Assembly (NCBI GenBank): GCA_945911685.1
Contig: CAMEAW010000017.1
Location: 1 to 35,874 of the forward strand
DNA: 35,874 nt
Origin: Bordetella parapertussis
GTDB taxonomy: Bacteria > Pseudomonadota > Gammaproteobacteria > Burkholderiales > Burkholderiaceae_B
Reading direction: 5' to 3'
Shown here piece by piece: positions 19,001 to 26,689 of the stretch. A program made the position numbers and the translations under genes. The notes below the pieces were generated by a model that was not told the origin of the DNA, did not search any database, and saw only the letters and a program-made list of their open reading frames with translations. The first letter of the stretch is position 1, and each line of letters opens with the position of its first letter.

Positions 19001-20016
19001 GTTACAAGGTGCAGCGGTTTGTGCACGATTTGTTTTCAAAGTTTGCCCGTAAGCAAACCGCGAAACCCCCTGCAACAGTCGGTAAGCCAGCGTTGCGCGA
19101 GCAGGTGGTGCATTTCATCAATAAAAAAATGCCTGGTAACTTGCCCAAGCAGCCCGCGCGCAAACTATTGGATATCGAAGACGCTGATTACGTGCCAATC
19201 ATCCGGCCGCGTGAAACCTCGGCCGAAACTGAGGCGGTGTTTTATTTTCCAGGCTGTGGCTCTGAGCGTTTGTTTTCGCAAGTTGGGTTGGCGACGCAAG
19301 CGATGTTGTGGCACGCTGGCGTACAAACAGTTTTGCCGCCAGGCTATTTGTGCTGCGGTTACCCCCAACGCGCCAACGGCATGGATGATAAAGCCGAAAA
19401 AATCATCACCGACAACCGCGTGTTATTTCATCGGGTGGCCAACACCTTGAATTATCTCGATATCAAAACCGTTGTGGTCAGTTGCGGCACGTGTTACGAC
19501 CAGTTGGCTGGCTATGAGTTTGACAAGATATTTCCGGGTTGCCGCTTGATTGATATTCACGAATATTTGCTTGAAAAAGGTATCAAGCTTGAGGGTGTGC
19601 AAGGTACGCGTTACATGTATCACGACCCGTGCCATACACCCATGAAGCTGCAAGATCCGATGAAAACCGTGCGCTCGTTGGTGGGCGACTCGGCCATTAA
19701 GACCGAGCGGTGTTGCGGCGAGTCTGGCACGCTGGCGGTCACGCGGCCTGATATCTCGACGCAGGTTCGGTTTCGCAAAGAAGAAGAGCTGGCTAAAAAC
19801 ACGCAAGAATTGCGCGCCGATGGTTTTGAGGGCGACATCAAGATGCTGACTTCGTGTCCTTCTTGCATGCAAGGCTTGTCGCGCTTTGAGCAAGATACCG
19901 AAGCTAAAGCCGACTACATTGTGGTCGAAATGGCGCGACTGATTCTGGGTGAAAACTGGCTTGAAGAGTACGTGAAAAAAGCCAACGATGGTGGCATTGA
20001 GCGCGTGCTTGTTTAA
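16078..20016 (+). CDS. DUF3683-type FAD-linked oxidase fused to a GlcF-like Fe-S/CCG domain protein
   Basis: This 1312-residue protein joins four parts. Residues about 20-130 match the DUF3683 N-terminal domain ([16 protein letters not shown]). About 175-390 is a PCMH-type FAD domain ([15 protein letters not shown]). About 390-810 is the FAD-oxidase C-terminal region, with [15 protein letters not shown] near 726 and [13 protein letters not shown] near 770. About 845-930 holds two 4Fe-4S motifs ([23 protein letters not shown]), and 1055-1265 holds CCG-type cysteine clusters (FPGCGSE, LCCGYPQ, SCGTC, DPCH, RCCGESG, SCPSC). It resembles GlcD or D-lactate/D-2-hydroxyacid dehydrogenase fused to GlcF, so membrane-quinone-linked oxidation of a 2-hydroxyacid is likely; the substrate is unknown. 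It precedes the cyclodeaminase-family gene by 14 nt. Confidence 0.9.
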   Translation: MNAPFASHLLNAEPLSDSQARLREIPYNYTSFSDREVVCRLLGDDAWALLFDLRGERRTGRSARMLYEVLGDIWVVRRNPYLQDDLLDNPKRRKLLIEALQHRLTEIDKRRGGDDAGRDEKVANLLERARVAISAFEQEFEQTSRLRRQVQKTLGRLTARDNIKFDGLSRVSHVTDATDWRVEYPFVVLTPDNEAEIAGLVRGCIELGLTIVPRGGGTGYTGGAIPLTWRSAVINTEKLDTLGAVELIALPGVADPVATVRAGAGVVTKRVSEAAEQAGFVFAVDPTSADASCVGGNVAMNAGGKKAVLWGTALDNLAWWRMVDPDGNWLDVTRLEHNMGKIHEAGRVRFELQWSDGTAPAGERPLRTEILDVDGAGLRKVGLGKDVTDKFLSGLPGVQKEGCDGLITAARWVLHRMPRHTRTVCLEFFGQARDSIPSIVEIKNYLDQTGRARGALLAGLEHLDERYLRAVGYSTKSKRGVLPKMVLFGDIVGDDESAVAAATSEVVRLANTRHGEGFIAVSAEARKKFWLDRARTAAIARHTNAFKINEDVVIPLDRMGEYTDHIERINIELSIRNKLKLLDALEAVCAGGLPVAKLDRSTEEGVSIEEALNERKAQALEVLGQVRRRWRWVRDNLDLSLQQALESFALYGLDTLTATARERLNSQPTARLFDMAQDRSLRISWKSEVKANLSGLFSGADFAPVMTELQAVHARVLKSRVFVALHMHAGDGNVHTNIPVNSDDYEMLGEANAVVARVMQIARDLDGVISGEHGIGLTKYEFLSETELAPFQDYKRKIDPNDHFNAGKLMPGADLRNAWTPSFGLMGHESLIMQQSDIGAISHSIKDCLRCGKCKPVCATHVPRANLLYSPRNKILATSLLIEAFLYEEQTRRGISLKHWEEFEDVADHCTVCHKCYNPCPVDIDFGEVSMNMRAVLRRMGHKSFNPGTTAAMFFLNAKDPATINATRMAMIGVGYKVQRFVHDLFSKFARKQTAKPPATVGKPALREQVVHFINKKMPGNLPKQPARKLLDIEDADYVPIIRPRETSAETEAVFYFPGCGSERLFSQVGLATQAMLWHAGVQTVLPPGYLCCGYPQRANGMDDKAEKIITDNRVLFHRVANTLNYLDIKTVVVSCGTCYDQLAGYEFDKIFPGCRLIDIHEYLLEKGIKLEGVQGTRYMYHDPCHTPMKLQDPMKTVRSLVGDSAIKTERCCGESGTLAVTRPDISTQVRFRKEEELAKNTQELRADGFEGDIKMLTSCPSCMQGLSRFEQDTEAKADYIVVEMARLILGENWLEEYVKKANDGGIERVLV

Positions 20017-20030
20017 AAGGTTGAACGTTG

Positions 20031-20969
20031 ATGCGATACATACCTGAAGCGCAATCTTCTGCAATCGTCACGCATGAGATGGCTTTCGAGGCCATCGGCG
20101 ACGCCTTTAAGGCGGCCAGCGCACAGGGTTCTGTGGTGTTTCCGGCCTTGATTGCCCACGGCTCAAATCCAGCCAACCGTTTTTCGGTTAAATCAGGTGC
20201 CACCGAGGCGCTCGCAGGTTTAAAAATGGGCTTCATTTGGCCCGGCAACACCGCAAAAGGTTTGCCGACGCACAATTCTGTGACTGTGTTGTTCAATCAA
20301 GAAACCGGCGGTGTACACGCTGTGATTGAGTCGGGCGTGGTGAACGCGTACCGCACTGCGGCGGCGGATGCCGTGGCAACCAATCAACTAGCGCGTAAAG
20401 ATTCCAAGACGCTTGCCGCGTTTGGCGCGGGCAATCAGGCTGGCTACGATTGCATGGCGATCGCCCGCATTCGCAAGATCGAGAAGGTGTTGGTGGTCAA
20501 TGCCGATTCAGCACGCGCAGAACGCTTTGCCCAACGGTTGGCAGCGCACGGTTTAACCGTTGAGCGTGTTTCGGCGCAGGATGCGTGCGCGCGCGCCGAT
20601 ATCATCGTGACGGCCACGCCCTCAAAAGCGCCGTTATTTGACGCGGAGTGGATACGACCCGGCACACATATTTCGTGCATGGGCGCTGATGGCGTCGGTA
20701 AACAAGAGCTACCCGCGGGCTTGTATGGTCGCGCACAATTATTTTGTGACTTGGCGGCGCAGTCGGTGGTGATAGGTGAGTTTCAGCACGCTGCGGCGTT
20801 GATTCAGTCGGGCACCGTTGTCTTGACGCAAATCGGCACCGTTCTGAGTGGCCAGGCATCTGGGCGCCAAGACGATCAGTCCATTACCATTTTTGATAGT
20901 TCAGGCATTGCGTTGCAAGACCTTTATATCGCCGAGCGCTTGCTCAGCGCCTGCCCAGCCAGCGCTTAG
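20031..20969 (+). CDS. Ornithine cyclodeaminase / mu-crystallin family enzyme
   Basis: The 312-residue protein has the family Rossmann motif AAFGAGNQAGYDCMAIA (about 128-144), the substrate-side Lys/Arg residues in NRFSVKSGA and LKMGFIWPGN, and VVNAYRTAAADAVATN. SCMGADGVGKQEL matches the catalytic-Asp segment of the family. Members include ornithine cyclodeaminase, alanine dehydrogenase and delta1-pyrroline/piperideine-2-carboxylate (ketimine) reductases; the sequence alone does not choose among these. ATG 20031 is used (a TTG directly precedes it); an AAGG lies about 10 nt upstream. It is probably co-transcribed with the large flavoprotein. A reductase acting on an oxo or imino acid would suit an oxidase partner, but that is inference. 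Confidence 0.88.
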   Translation: MRYIPEAQSSAIVTHEMAFEAIGDAFKAASAQGSVVFPALIAHGSNPANRFSVKSGATEALAGLKMGFIWPGNTAKGLPTHNSVTVLFNQETGGVHAVIESGVVNAYRTAAADAVATNQLARKDSKTLAAFGAGNQAGYDCMAIARIRKIEKVLVVNADSARAERFAQRLAAHGLTVERVSAQDACARADIIVTATPSKAPLFDAEWIRPGTHISCMGADGVGKQELPAGLYGRAQLFCDLAAQSVVIGEFQHAAALIQSGTVVLTQIGTVLSGQASGRQDDQSITIFDSSGIALQDLYIAERLLSACPASA

Positions 20970-20971
20970 GC

Positions 20972-21123
20972 CTCAAGCTCGGACCGAGCCTTAGCGAACG
21001 CTCAAGCCTGACTCAAGCTCAGACTTAAGCTCAAGCTAAGACTCAAGCCTGGCTCAAGCTCAGACTTAAGCCTGGCTCAAGCTCAGACTTAAGCCCAAGC
21101 TCAGACACAAGCCTGGCTCAAGC
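20972..21123. repeat. Degenerate tandem array rich in CTCAAGC between convergent genes
   Basis: The 148-bp gap between the cyclodeaminase-family stop and the pxpA stop is almost wholly repetitive. CTCAAGC occurs eight times (starting at 20972, 21001, 21012, 21030, 21042, 21053, 21076 and 21117). CAGACTTAAG recurs three times. Two 21-bp stretches at 21052 and 21075 are identical, giving a 23-bp period in the best part. Each 23-bp unit can fold, because GCTCAAG and CTTAAGC are nearly complementary, and GCTCGG-A-CCGAGC lies at 20977-20989. The last heptamer overlaps the pxpA stop codon. Likely a slippage-expanded, hairpin-forming transcription barrier. Confidence 0.85.
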
Positions 21124-21873
21124 CCCGACTTCGATCCCTGCATTGAGAAGCGCCTCGCGGATCGCTTTGGCAAACATCACTGCGCCAGGCTGGTCGCCAT
21201 GAATACAGAGCGTATCCGCTTGCACTTTCACGACGGTGCCGTCATTGGCCGTGAGTGTGCCTGTTTGCGCCATTTGTAATACGTGTTTGATCGACACCTG
21301 CACGTCTTCGATCATGGCGCCTGGTTTGGTGCGTGGGCTAAGCGTGCCATCGGGTGAGTAGGTGCGATCACCAAACACCTCTTGCGCGACACGCAGGCCG
21401 ATTGATTGGGCGATCGGCACCATGGCGCTGCCGGCTAAGACAAAAAAGATGAGTTCGCGATCGACATCATAAGTGGCTTGCGCCAACGCCCGTGCAAGCC
21501 CTTCGTCTTTGACTGCCATGTTGTACAGCTGGCCATGCGCTTTAACATGGCTCAGACGGGCGCCTTGCGAGGCGGCGACGGCAGCCAAGGCACCAATCTG
21601 TACCACCATCATGTCGTAGGCTTCTTGATCGGTGATCGCCATGTTGCGACGACCAAAACCCTGTAGATCGGGCAGGCCCGGATGCGCGCCTAGAGCAACG
21701 CCTTGCTTGAGTGCGGCGGCCACGGTTTTACGCATGGTGGCTGGGTCGCCACCATGAAAGCCACAGGCGATATTTGCCGATGAAACAAAGGGCAAGATGG
21801 CCTCGTCATTGCCGAGTTTCCAGACGCCAAAGCTCTCGCCCATATCGCAGTTCAGATCAATTTTTAATGTCAT
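21118..21873 (-). CDS. pxpA: 5-oxoprolinase subunit PxpA (LamB/YcsF family)
   Basis: With PxpB and PxpC this subunit hydrolyses 5-oxoproline (pyroglutamate) to glutamate at the cost of ATP. The 251-residue protein opens with the family hallmark LNCDMGESFG, followed by ANIACGFHGGDP, GAHPGLPDLQGFGRR, HVKAHGQLYN and the C-terminal LCIHGDQPGAV. It is the last gene of pxpB-pxpC-pxpA. Its ATG lies only 4 nt after the last unit of a 22-bp tandem repeat, so its Shine-Dalgarno region (GAGAA) is supplied by that repeat. Its stop lies inside the CTCAAGC array. Confidence 0.95.
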   Translation of the reverse strand: MTLKIDLNCDMGESFGVWKLGNDEAILPFVSSANIACGFHGGDPATMRKTVAAALKQGVALGAHPGLPDLQGFGRRNMAITDQEAYDMMVVQIGALAAVAASQGARLSHVKAHGQLYNMAVKDEGLARALAQATYDVDRELIFFVLAGSAMVPIAQSIGLRVAQEVFGDRTYSPDGTLSPRTKPGAMIEDVQVSIKHVLQMAQTGTLTANDGTVVKVQADTLCIHGDQPGAVMFAKAIREALLNAGIEVGA

Positions 21874-21877
21874 GATT

Positions 21878-21965
21878 TTCTCAGTGATTGAGTAATAAGT
21901 TCTCAGTGATCTAGCAATAAGCTCTCAATGATTGAGCAGTAAGTTCTCAGTGATTGAGTAATAAG
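21878..21965. repeat. Four tandem 22-bp units between pxpC and pxpA
   Basis: Units occupy 21878-21899, 21900-21921, 21922-21943 and 21944-21965, directly abutting. The first and last are identical; the second and third differ from them at a few positions. Each contains the dyad CTCAGTGATTGAG or a variant of it. The last unit (21944-21965) contains the final codons and stop of pxpC (LLLNH then TGA at 21949-21947). There are no spacers. The period of 22 bp is about two helical turns. Confidence 0.93.
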
Positions 21966-22939
21966 GTTCGCACAGGTTGTAGCGTTTGTGCAAGAGTTGC
22001 AAAAGCCTGCGCGCGCGCGAGGTCAAGCGCTTGGGCCTGCTCAAGGCTGATGGCCTTGAAGCTCACCATGTCGCCGGGTCCCATTTGGGCCAAACGTGGC
22101 AAATCGATGCTCGCGACATACGCCATTTTTGGATAACCGCCGGTGGTTTGGCGATCGGCCATCAAGATAATGGGCTGGCCACCAGCGGGCACCTGCACGC
22201 TTCCGAAGGTGGTGCCTTCAGAGATCATTTGTCGCGGCGCTATCATTAAAATAGGTGCGCCTTGCAAGCGATAACCCATCCGCTCAGACTCTGGGCTGAT
22301 GCGGTAAGACTCAGAGAGTAAAGCGGCGCAACTTTCAGGGGTGAACTCGCTCCACTGTTGACCTTTAATCAGCCGCACAACCGACTGATGTGATTCTGCA
22401 AGGGCGCCAGGCAGATAGATCTTGAACGACCACAAATCCATGGCTAGTTCTTCAAGCGCCTTGTTTTTTAAAGGCCGCAGCAGCGGGATTTCGTCATCGC
22501 GGCGTAACGCACGGCCTTGCCATCCACCCATCGCGCTACGCAGATAGGTGCTGGTGCTACCCAGTACGGGTGTCAAGGCAAAGCCACCGTGCACCGCAAG
22601 GTAAACCCGTGTGCCGTGTTGACGCACACCAAAACCAAGTTCATCTTTTGCGCGTACAACGATCGGGCGATTCAGGGCAAGCGGTTGCCCGTTTAAGGTC
22701 GCACTCAAATCTGCACCACAAAGCGCAAGGCAGTACGGTTTGGTGAAGCGAATCGTTGGGCCGGTCAGCGTGATCTCGAGGGTGGCAAGCCCAGGGTCAT
22801 TTCCGACCAACAGATTGGCGAGCTGATGCGCGCGCAGATCCATTGCGCCCGCGACCGAAACCCCAAGGTGTTGTTGGCCGACTCGACCAAGATCTTGAAA
22901 GGTGCTGAGCATACCCGGCTTCAAGGTCACCATACTCAT
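21947..22939 (-). CDS. pxpC: 5-oxoprolinase subunit PxpC (KipA-type, biotin-dependent carboxyltransferase domain)
   Basis: The 330-residue protein has LKPGMLSTFQDLGRVGQQHLGV at its N-terminus, AMDLRAHQLANLLVGNDPGLATLEITL, RVYLAVHGGF and the C-terminal SEGTTFGSVQVPAGGQPIILMADRQTTGGYPKM, all typical of the KipA/AHS2 family. It works with PxpB and PxpA on 5-oxoproline. Its start overlaps the pxpB stop by 4 nt. The C-terminal codons LLLNH and the stop are encoded inside the last unit of the 22-bp array, so the tail is probably dispensable. Confidence 0.95.
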   Translation of the reverse strand: MSMVTLKPGMLSTFQDLGRVGQQHLGVSVAGAMDLRAHQLANLLVGNDPGLATLEITLTGPTIRFTKPYCLALCGADLSATLNGQPLALNRPIVVRAKDELGFGVRQHGTRVYLAVHGGFALTPVLGSTSTYLRSAMGGWQGRALRRDDEIPLLRPLKNKALEELAMDLWSFKIYLPGALAESHQSVVRLIKGQQWSEFTPESCAALLSESYRISPESERMGYRLQGAPILMIAPRQMISEGTTFGSVQVPAGGQPIILMADRQTTGGYPKMAYVASIDLPRLAQMGPGDMVSFKAISLEQAQALDLARAQAFATLAQTLQPVRTLLLNH

Positions 22940-23655
22940 GGTAAACCCCGATTTTGCTGAGCTGCCAACTGGTCAAATTCTTCTGGCGAGATCGGGATAA
23001 AACGAATTTGATCGCCGGGTAAAAGTAAGGTCGGCTGGGGGCGCGCTAAGTCGAATAATTTAAGTGGCGTGGCACCTAAAATATGCCAGCCGCCGGGCAG
23101 CCGTGTCGGATAGATTGTTGACTGGCGATTGGCAATGGCGACAGAGCCAGCAGGCACCACAGTGCGGGGGACATCGCGCCGCGGCAGCGCGAATAAGGGA
23201 TCGTGGATACCGATGTAAGGATGACCCGGTGCAAAGCCCAGCATAAACACCATACTGCCAGGTGCACAGTGCATTGCTATGACTTGCTGTTCGGTGAGGC
23301 CGGTGATTTTCGCCACATCGCTCAGATCGGGGCCATGCTCGCCCCCGTAGCAGACCGGAATGTCGATGGTGCGTTGCGCGTGCGTTGCCGGCGCTAAACC
23401 GCTTTTAATTAACGCCGCAAGGCCTTCGGACAACGCTTGAAAGTTTGGCAAGCCGGTCAAGGGCTCTGCGTGATAATGCACGGCAACGCTTGTGTAAGAG
23501 GGCACCACATCAGTCACCCCAGGCAGGCAGGCGTGTCGAATTTTTTCAGCGGCCGCCAAACAAATTAAACCGGTCTCGGCCAAAATCGTGTCGCCAAAAT
23601 CCAGGCTCAGGCAGTGGTCGCCTAAGTGGCGCAAAGTGAAGGTTGGTACGATCAT
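22936..23655 (-). CDS. pxpB: 5-oxoprolinase subunit PxpB (KipI-type)
   Basis: The 239-residue protein shows the AHS1/KipI hallmarks: LRHLGDHCLSLDFGD, VTDVVPSYTSVAVHY, IPVCYGGEHGPDL, MLGFAPGHPYIG, LPRRDVPRTVVPAGSVAIANRQSTIYP and GGWHILGATPLKLFD. In Bacillus a homologue (KipI) inhibits the sporulation kinase KinA, but in the pxpBCA context 5-oxoprolinase function is expected. Starts at 23664 (ATG) and 23667 (TTG) are possible; 23655 begins closest to the conserved region and none has a clear Shine-Dalgarno site. It heads the operon, 79 bp from the phoR stop. Confidence 0.93.
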   Translation of the reverse strand: MIVPTFTLRHLGDHCLSLDFGDTILAETGLICLAAAEKIRHACLPGVTDVVPSYTSVAVHYHAEPLTGLPNFQALSEGLAALIKSGLAPATHAQRTIDIPVCYGGEHGPDLSDVAKITGLTEQQVIAMHCAPGSMVFMLGFAPGHPYIGIHDPLFALPRRDVPRTVVPAGSVAIANRQSTIYPTRLPGGWHILGATPLKLFDLARPQPTLLLPGDQIRFIPISPEEFDQLAAQQNRGLP

Positions 23656-23679
23656 GCGGTGCATCAAGCTGCAGTAGAC

Positions 23680-23711
23680 AAACGCTAACTGTGCGTTAAC
23701 AGTCGCAGTTT
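23680..23711. promoter_or_regulatory. Gapped dyad in the phoR-pxpB spacer, possible operator
   Basis: Within the short gap upstream of pxpB, AAAC-n4-ACTGT-n6-ACAGT-n4-GTTT is symmetric about its centre (read on the minus strand). It sits about 25 nt before the pxpB start, a position where a repressor or activator of the pxp genes could act. The symmetry is visible; the regulator is unknown. Confidence 0.3.
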
Positions 23712-23734
23712 AAGCCGTTTTCAACGGTTGCAGA

Positions 23735-25051
23735 CTAGGTGCTTGTTGGCAAGGTACTGCGCAGTACGCGCGCATTGTCAAACACTAAGCTAAAACAGCT
23801 TCCTTGCCCGAGTTTGCTTTGTACGTCCAACAGCGCATCATGACGCATTGCGACATGTTTGGTGATGGCCAACCCTAGCCCTGTGCCGCCAAGCGCACGT
23901 GAACGACCGCGATCGACCCGGTAAAAGCGCTCGCTTAAACGCGGCAGGTGCTCAGAGGCGATGCCAATCCCTGTGTCGGTGACGCTAAAACTGGCACGAC
24001 CATCGGCTTGTCTTTGCCATTTAACCCGAATGGTACCGGCATCGGGCGTGTAGCGAATCGCGTTCGTGAGCAGGTTCGAAAACGCTGAAGCAAGCTCTGA
24101 GGCGTTACCGGCAAGATTTAAGTCTGGCTCGATTTGCCACTCCCAGTGATGCCGTCCAGCCGAGAGCGCCTCAATTTGTGAGCGCGCCGTCTCGATCAGA
24201 GGCGAGATGGGCACCGCTGTCAACTCTGCGCTTGGGGAAGTTTCGAGGTCTGATAGCGTGAGCAAATCGGTCACGAGCGCCTGCATACGTTGGGCCTGTT
24301 CAGACATCAGCCCAAAATACTGGTCGCGTTGTGAAGCGCTTAACGCACCCTCAGGAGCGTCGCGCAAGGTTTCAACAAAGCCAGCCAATACAGTGAGCGG
24401 AGTGCGCATCTCGTGCGAAACATTTGCCACAAAATCACGACGTGTCGTTTCAAGCTTTTCAATTTGGGTGAGATCGCGTGTAATCAGCAAGGTACGGTCG
24501 CGCGCATACGGCACCAAGCGCAGTAGCAAATTATAGTTACCGCTAGCGTGGTTGATTTTAAGGGTGAGTGGATCAGACCAATTTCCCGATTTAACGTATG
24601 CCGCAAAGGTGGGCGCACGAATAATATTTTGTAAGTTTTGTCCGAGATCATGCTCAGGCAGAAGGTGTAATTGTTTTTCTGCAGCGAGGTTAAACCATCT
24701 GATTTGTAGGTCAGTGGTCAGTGTCACAACGCCTACAGGCAGCGCTTGACCGGCAGCCATGGCGCTGGTGCTAGTCTCTTCAAGTTCTTGAATGGTGGCG
24801 ATCTGATCGCGGATGCGGCGATAAAGCGATGCCACAGCGTCGTCCCATGGGCCTACGTCTGCAGGGGGTTCGTCATCGGGCGCTAGGATCCAGCGTGCAA
24901 CGCGTTCAGCATGGCGGCGTCTAATGACAAGTAGCAAGCCCGTGGCGAGCGACAGCGCGACCCAACCCAGCGAGGTCTGCCATCGATACTGAATGGCGAG
25001 TGCGATCGCTGACCAAAATACAACGAAGAGCAGAGTGCGTTTCCAGTTCAT
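23735..25051 (-). CDS. phoR: Phosphate-regulon sensor histidine kinase PhoR
   Basis: The 438-residue kinase has two N-terminal membrane helices (about 5-21 and 29-44) with almost no periplasmic loop, a PAS-like domain (about 95-195), HisKA with phosphoacceptor H213 in VSHEMRTPLTVLAGF, and a HATPase domain with NLLTNAIRYTPDAG (N box), DTGIGI (G1), FYRVDRGRSR (F box) and GGTGLGLAI (G2). The short-loop topology is typical of PhoR, which senses the state of the Pst transporter rather than external phosphate. It follows phoB by 22 nt. No pst, phoU or ppk gene follows; pxpB does, so the usual pho neighbourhood is not continued here. Confidence 0.93.
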   Translation of the reverse strand: MNWKRTLLFVVFWSAIALAIQYRWQTSLGWVALSLATGLLLVIRRRHAERVARWILAPDDEPPADVGPWDDAVASLYRRIRDQIATIQELEETSTSAMAAGQALPVGVVTLTTDLQIRWFNLAAEKQLHLLPEHDLGQNLQNIIRAPTFAAYVKSGNWSDPLTLKINHASGNYNLLLRLVPYARDRTLLITRDLTQIEKLETTRRDFVANVSHEMRTPLTVLAGFVETLRDAPEGALSASQRDQYFGLMSEQAQRMQALVTDLLTLSDLETSPSAELTAVPISPLIETARSQIEALSAGRHHWEWQIEPDLNLAGNASELASAFSNLLTNAIRYTPDAGTIRVKWQRQADGRASFSVTDTGIGIASEHLPRLSERFYRVDRGRSRALGGTGLGLAITKHVAMRHDALLDVQSKLGQGSCFSLVFDNARVLRSTLPTST

Positions 25052-25073
25052 GCGCCCAATTGTCGCACCAAGC

Positions 25074-25772
25074 TCAAGATTTCGGAATTAAGGGTGTGAA
25101 GCGGTAACCGCTGCCGCGCACCGTTTCGATATGTGGGTCATGCTTTGAGGGTTCGAGCGCTTTGCGCAAGCGACGAATGTGCACATCAACGGTTCGCTCT
25201 TCGACAAACACGTGATCGCCCCAGACCTGATCCAGTAGTTGGCCGCGTGAGAACACGCGCTCGGGATGCGTCATAAAAAAATGCAACAGACGAAACTCAG
25301 TGGGGCCAATCGCAAGCTGTTGGCCATTACCCGATAGCCGATGCGAGGTGGGGTCAAGCTTCAGCCCTTCGACCTCGATCAAGTCATCCGTCAATTGAGG
25401 CGCGCGTCGTCTTAGCACGGCCTTGATACGGGCCATCAGTTCTTTGGGCGAAAAGGGCTTTGTGATGTAATCGTCCGCACCGGCTTCAAGCCCGTCAACC
25501 TTGTCTTGCTCAGCGCCCTTCGCGGTGAGCATAATGACGGGTACTAACCGAGTGCGCTCGTCACTGCGTAGTTTGCGCGCTAAAGTCAGGCCTGAAGCGC
25601 CCGGCAGCATCCAGTCAAGCAAAATCAAATCGGGCAGTTCGGCCCGGATGAGGGTTTCGGCTTGCGCAACATCAAAGGCGCGTAAGACCTTGTGTCCCGC
25701 AAACGATAAATTGACGGCGATAAGCTCTTGGATGGCAGGTTCGTCTTCAACGACTAAAATGGTGCTTGACAT
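25074..25772 (-). CDS. phoB: Phosphate-regulon response regulator PhoB
   Basis: The 232-residue OmpR-type regulator has a receiver domain with acidic ED pair (E9, D10), phosphoacceptor D53 (LLDWMLPG), the conserved Lys in YITKPFSPKEL, and a winged-helix DNA-binding domain (about 130-230: LAIGPTEFRLLHFFMTHPERVFSRGQLLDQVWG, EERTVDVHIRRLRKAL). The frame runs to 25916, but ATG 25772 gives the standard length and MSSTILVVEDEPAIQ matches PhoB starts; the extra 48 codons lie over the Pho box promoter. PhoB-phosphate activates genes with Pho boxes, including its own. Confidence 0.96.
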   Translation of the reverse strand: MSSTILVVEDEPAIQELIAVNLSFAGHKVLRAFDVAQAETLIRAELPDLILLDWMLPGASGLTLARKLRSDERTRLVPVIMLTAKGAEQDKVDGLEAGADDYITKPFSPKELMARIKAVLRRRAPQLTDDLIEVEGLKLDPTSHRLSGNGQQLAIGPTEFRLLHFFMTHPERVFSRGQLLDQVWGDHVFVEERTVDVHIRRLRKALEPSKHDPHIETVRGSGYRFTPLIPKS

Positions 25773-25817
25773 CATCGGGACCCGTTTAAATAGCGCGCTT
25801 ACGCGTGCGATGTGAAC

Positions 25818-25851
25818 ATAGTATGGCGGTAATGTGTCATGTATATGACAG
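25818..25851 (-). promoter_or_regulatory. Pho box with spaced -10 element upstream of phoB
   Basis: On the minus strand 25851-25834 reads CTGTCATATACATGACAC, matching the Pho box consensus (two CTGTCAT-type halves with an A/T-rich centre) in 15 of 18 positions. Ten bases further downstream lies TACTAT (25823-25818), a plausible -10, which is the spacing expected for a PhoB-activated promoter lacking a -35. The site indicates autoregulation of phoBR. It is also nearly palindromic and lies 32 nt from the start of the divergent ubiE. Confidence 0.75.
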
Positions 25852-25883
25852 TGCAGTGAATCAAGCAGATGAGGTAACAGGGT

Positions 25884-26624
25884 ATGGCTGAAGACAACAC
25901 ACATTTTGGTTACCAAACAGTCGCCGAGTCACAGAAGGCGGCTAAGGTTGCGCAGGTGTTTCATTCGGTGGCCGCGCGCTATGACGTCATGAATGATCTG
26001 ATGTCTGCTGGCTTGCATCGTGTCTGGAAGGCCTTCACGATCGGCCGTGCGGCGGTGCGTCCCGGGATGAAGGTTTTGGATATTGCCGGAGGAACGGGCG
26101 ATTTGGCGCGTGCCTTTGCGAAGCAGGCGGGGCCGCAGGGCGAGGTCTGGCTCACGGATATCAACGACTCGATGCTGCGCGTTGGGCGCGATCGACTGAT
26201 AGACGATGGTGTGGTGCTGCCCTGCGCGGTGTGTGACGGCGAACATCTGCCATTTGCCTCAAATTATTTTGACCGCGTGACGGTGGCCTTTGGCTTGCGC
26301 AACATGACCCATAAAGACCGAGCCTTGGCTGAGATGACGCGGGTTCTTAAACCCGGTGGCAAATTGTTGGTGCTAGAGTTTTCAAAGATCGCGGCTCCTC
26401 TGGCACCGGTGTATGACTGGTACTCCTTCAAGGTCTTGCCATGGCTCGGTCAAAAAGTCGCGGGTGATGCAGGTAGTTATCGTTATTTGGCCGAATCGAT
26501 TCGTGTGCATCCAGACCAAGAAACCTTAAAGACCATGCTCGGCGAAGCAGGGTTGTCTCGGGTGCAGTTTTTTAATTTGTCGGCGGGCTTAACGGCCCTG
26601 CATGAGGGCGTCAAACTAGGCTAA
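25884..26624 (+). CDS. ubiE: Ubiquinone/menaquinone biosynthesis C-methyltransferase UbiE
   Basis: UbiE C-methylates the benzoquinol ring (2-octaprenyl-6-methoxy-1,4-benzoquinol) in ubiquinone synthesis. The 246-residue SAM methyltransferase has HFGYQTV near its start, [17 protein letters not shown], motif [40 protein letters not shown] and [13 protein letters not shown], ending in the family [16 protein letters not shown] lies 9 nt upstream of ATG 25884. It heads the plus-strand block that continues with a Tim44 protein, ubiJ and ubiB. Confidence 0.97.
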   Translation: MAEDNTHFGYQTVAESQKAAKVAQVFHSVAARYDVMNDLMSAGLHRVWKAFTIGRAAVRPGMKVLDIAGGTGDLARAFAKQAGPQGEVWLTDINDSMLRVGRDRLIDDGVVLPCAVCDGEHLPFASNYFDRVTVAFGLRNMTHKDRALAEMTRVLKPGGKLLVLEFSKIAAPLAPVYDWYSFKVLPWLGQKVAGDAGSYRYLAESIRVHPDQETLKTMLGEAGLSRVQFFNLSAGLTALHEGVKLG

Positions 26625-26689
26625 TCCACCATTTCAGCGGTTAACAATAAAGATATGTTTAGTTATTTCCTAGAGAAGTTGATGTACTG

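Noticed and set aside
21878..21965. CRISPR array
   Set aside because: Units abut directly with no unique spacers, only four copies, and no cas genes are nearby.
20970..21965. pxpA and its flanking arrays as a transposable element
   Set aside because: There are no terminal inverted repeats, no transposase and no target-site duplication; the two arrays are unrelated in sequence.
25773..25916. N-terminal extension of PhoB by 48 codons
   Set aside because: It would translate the Pho box and promoter, overlap the ubiE start, and make PhoB much longer than its family.
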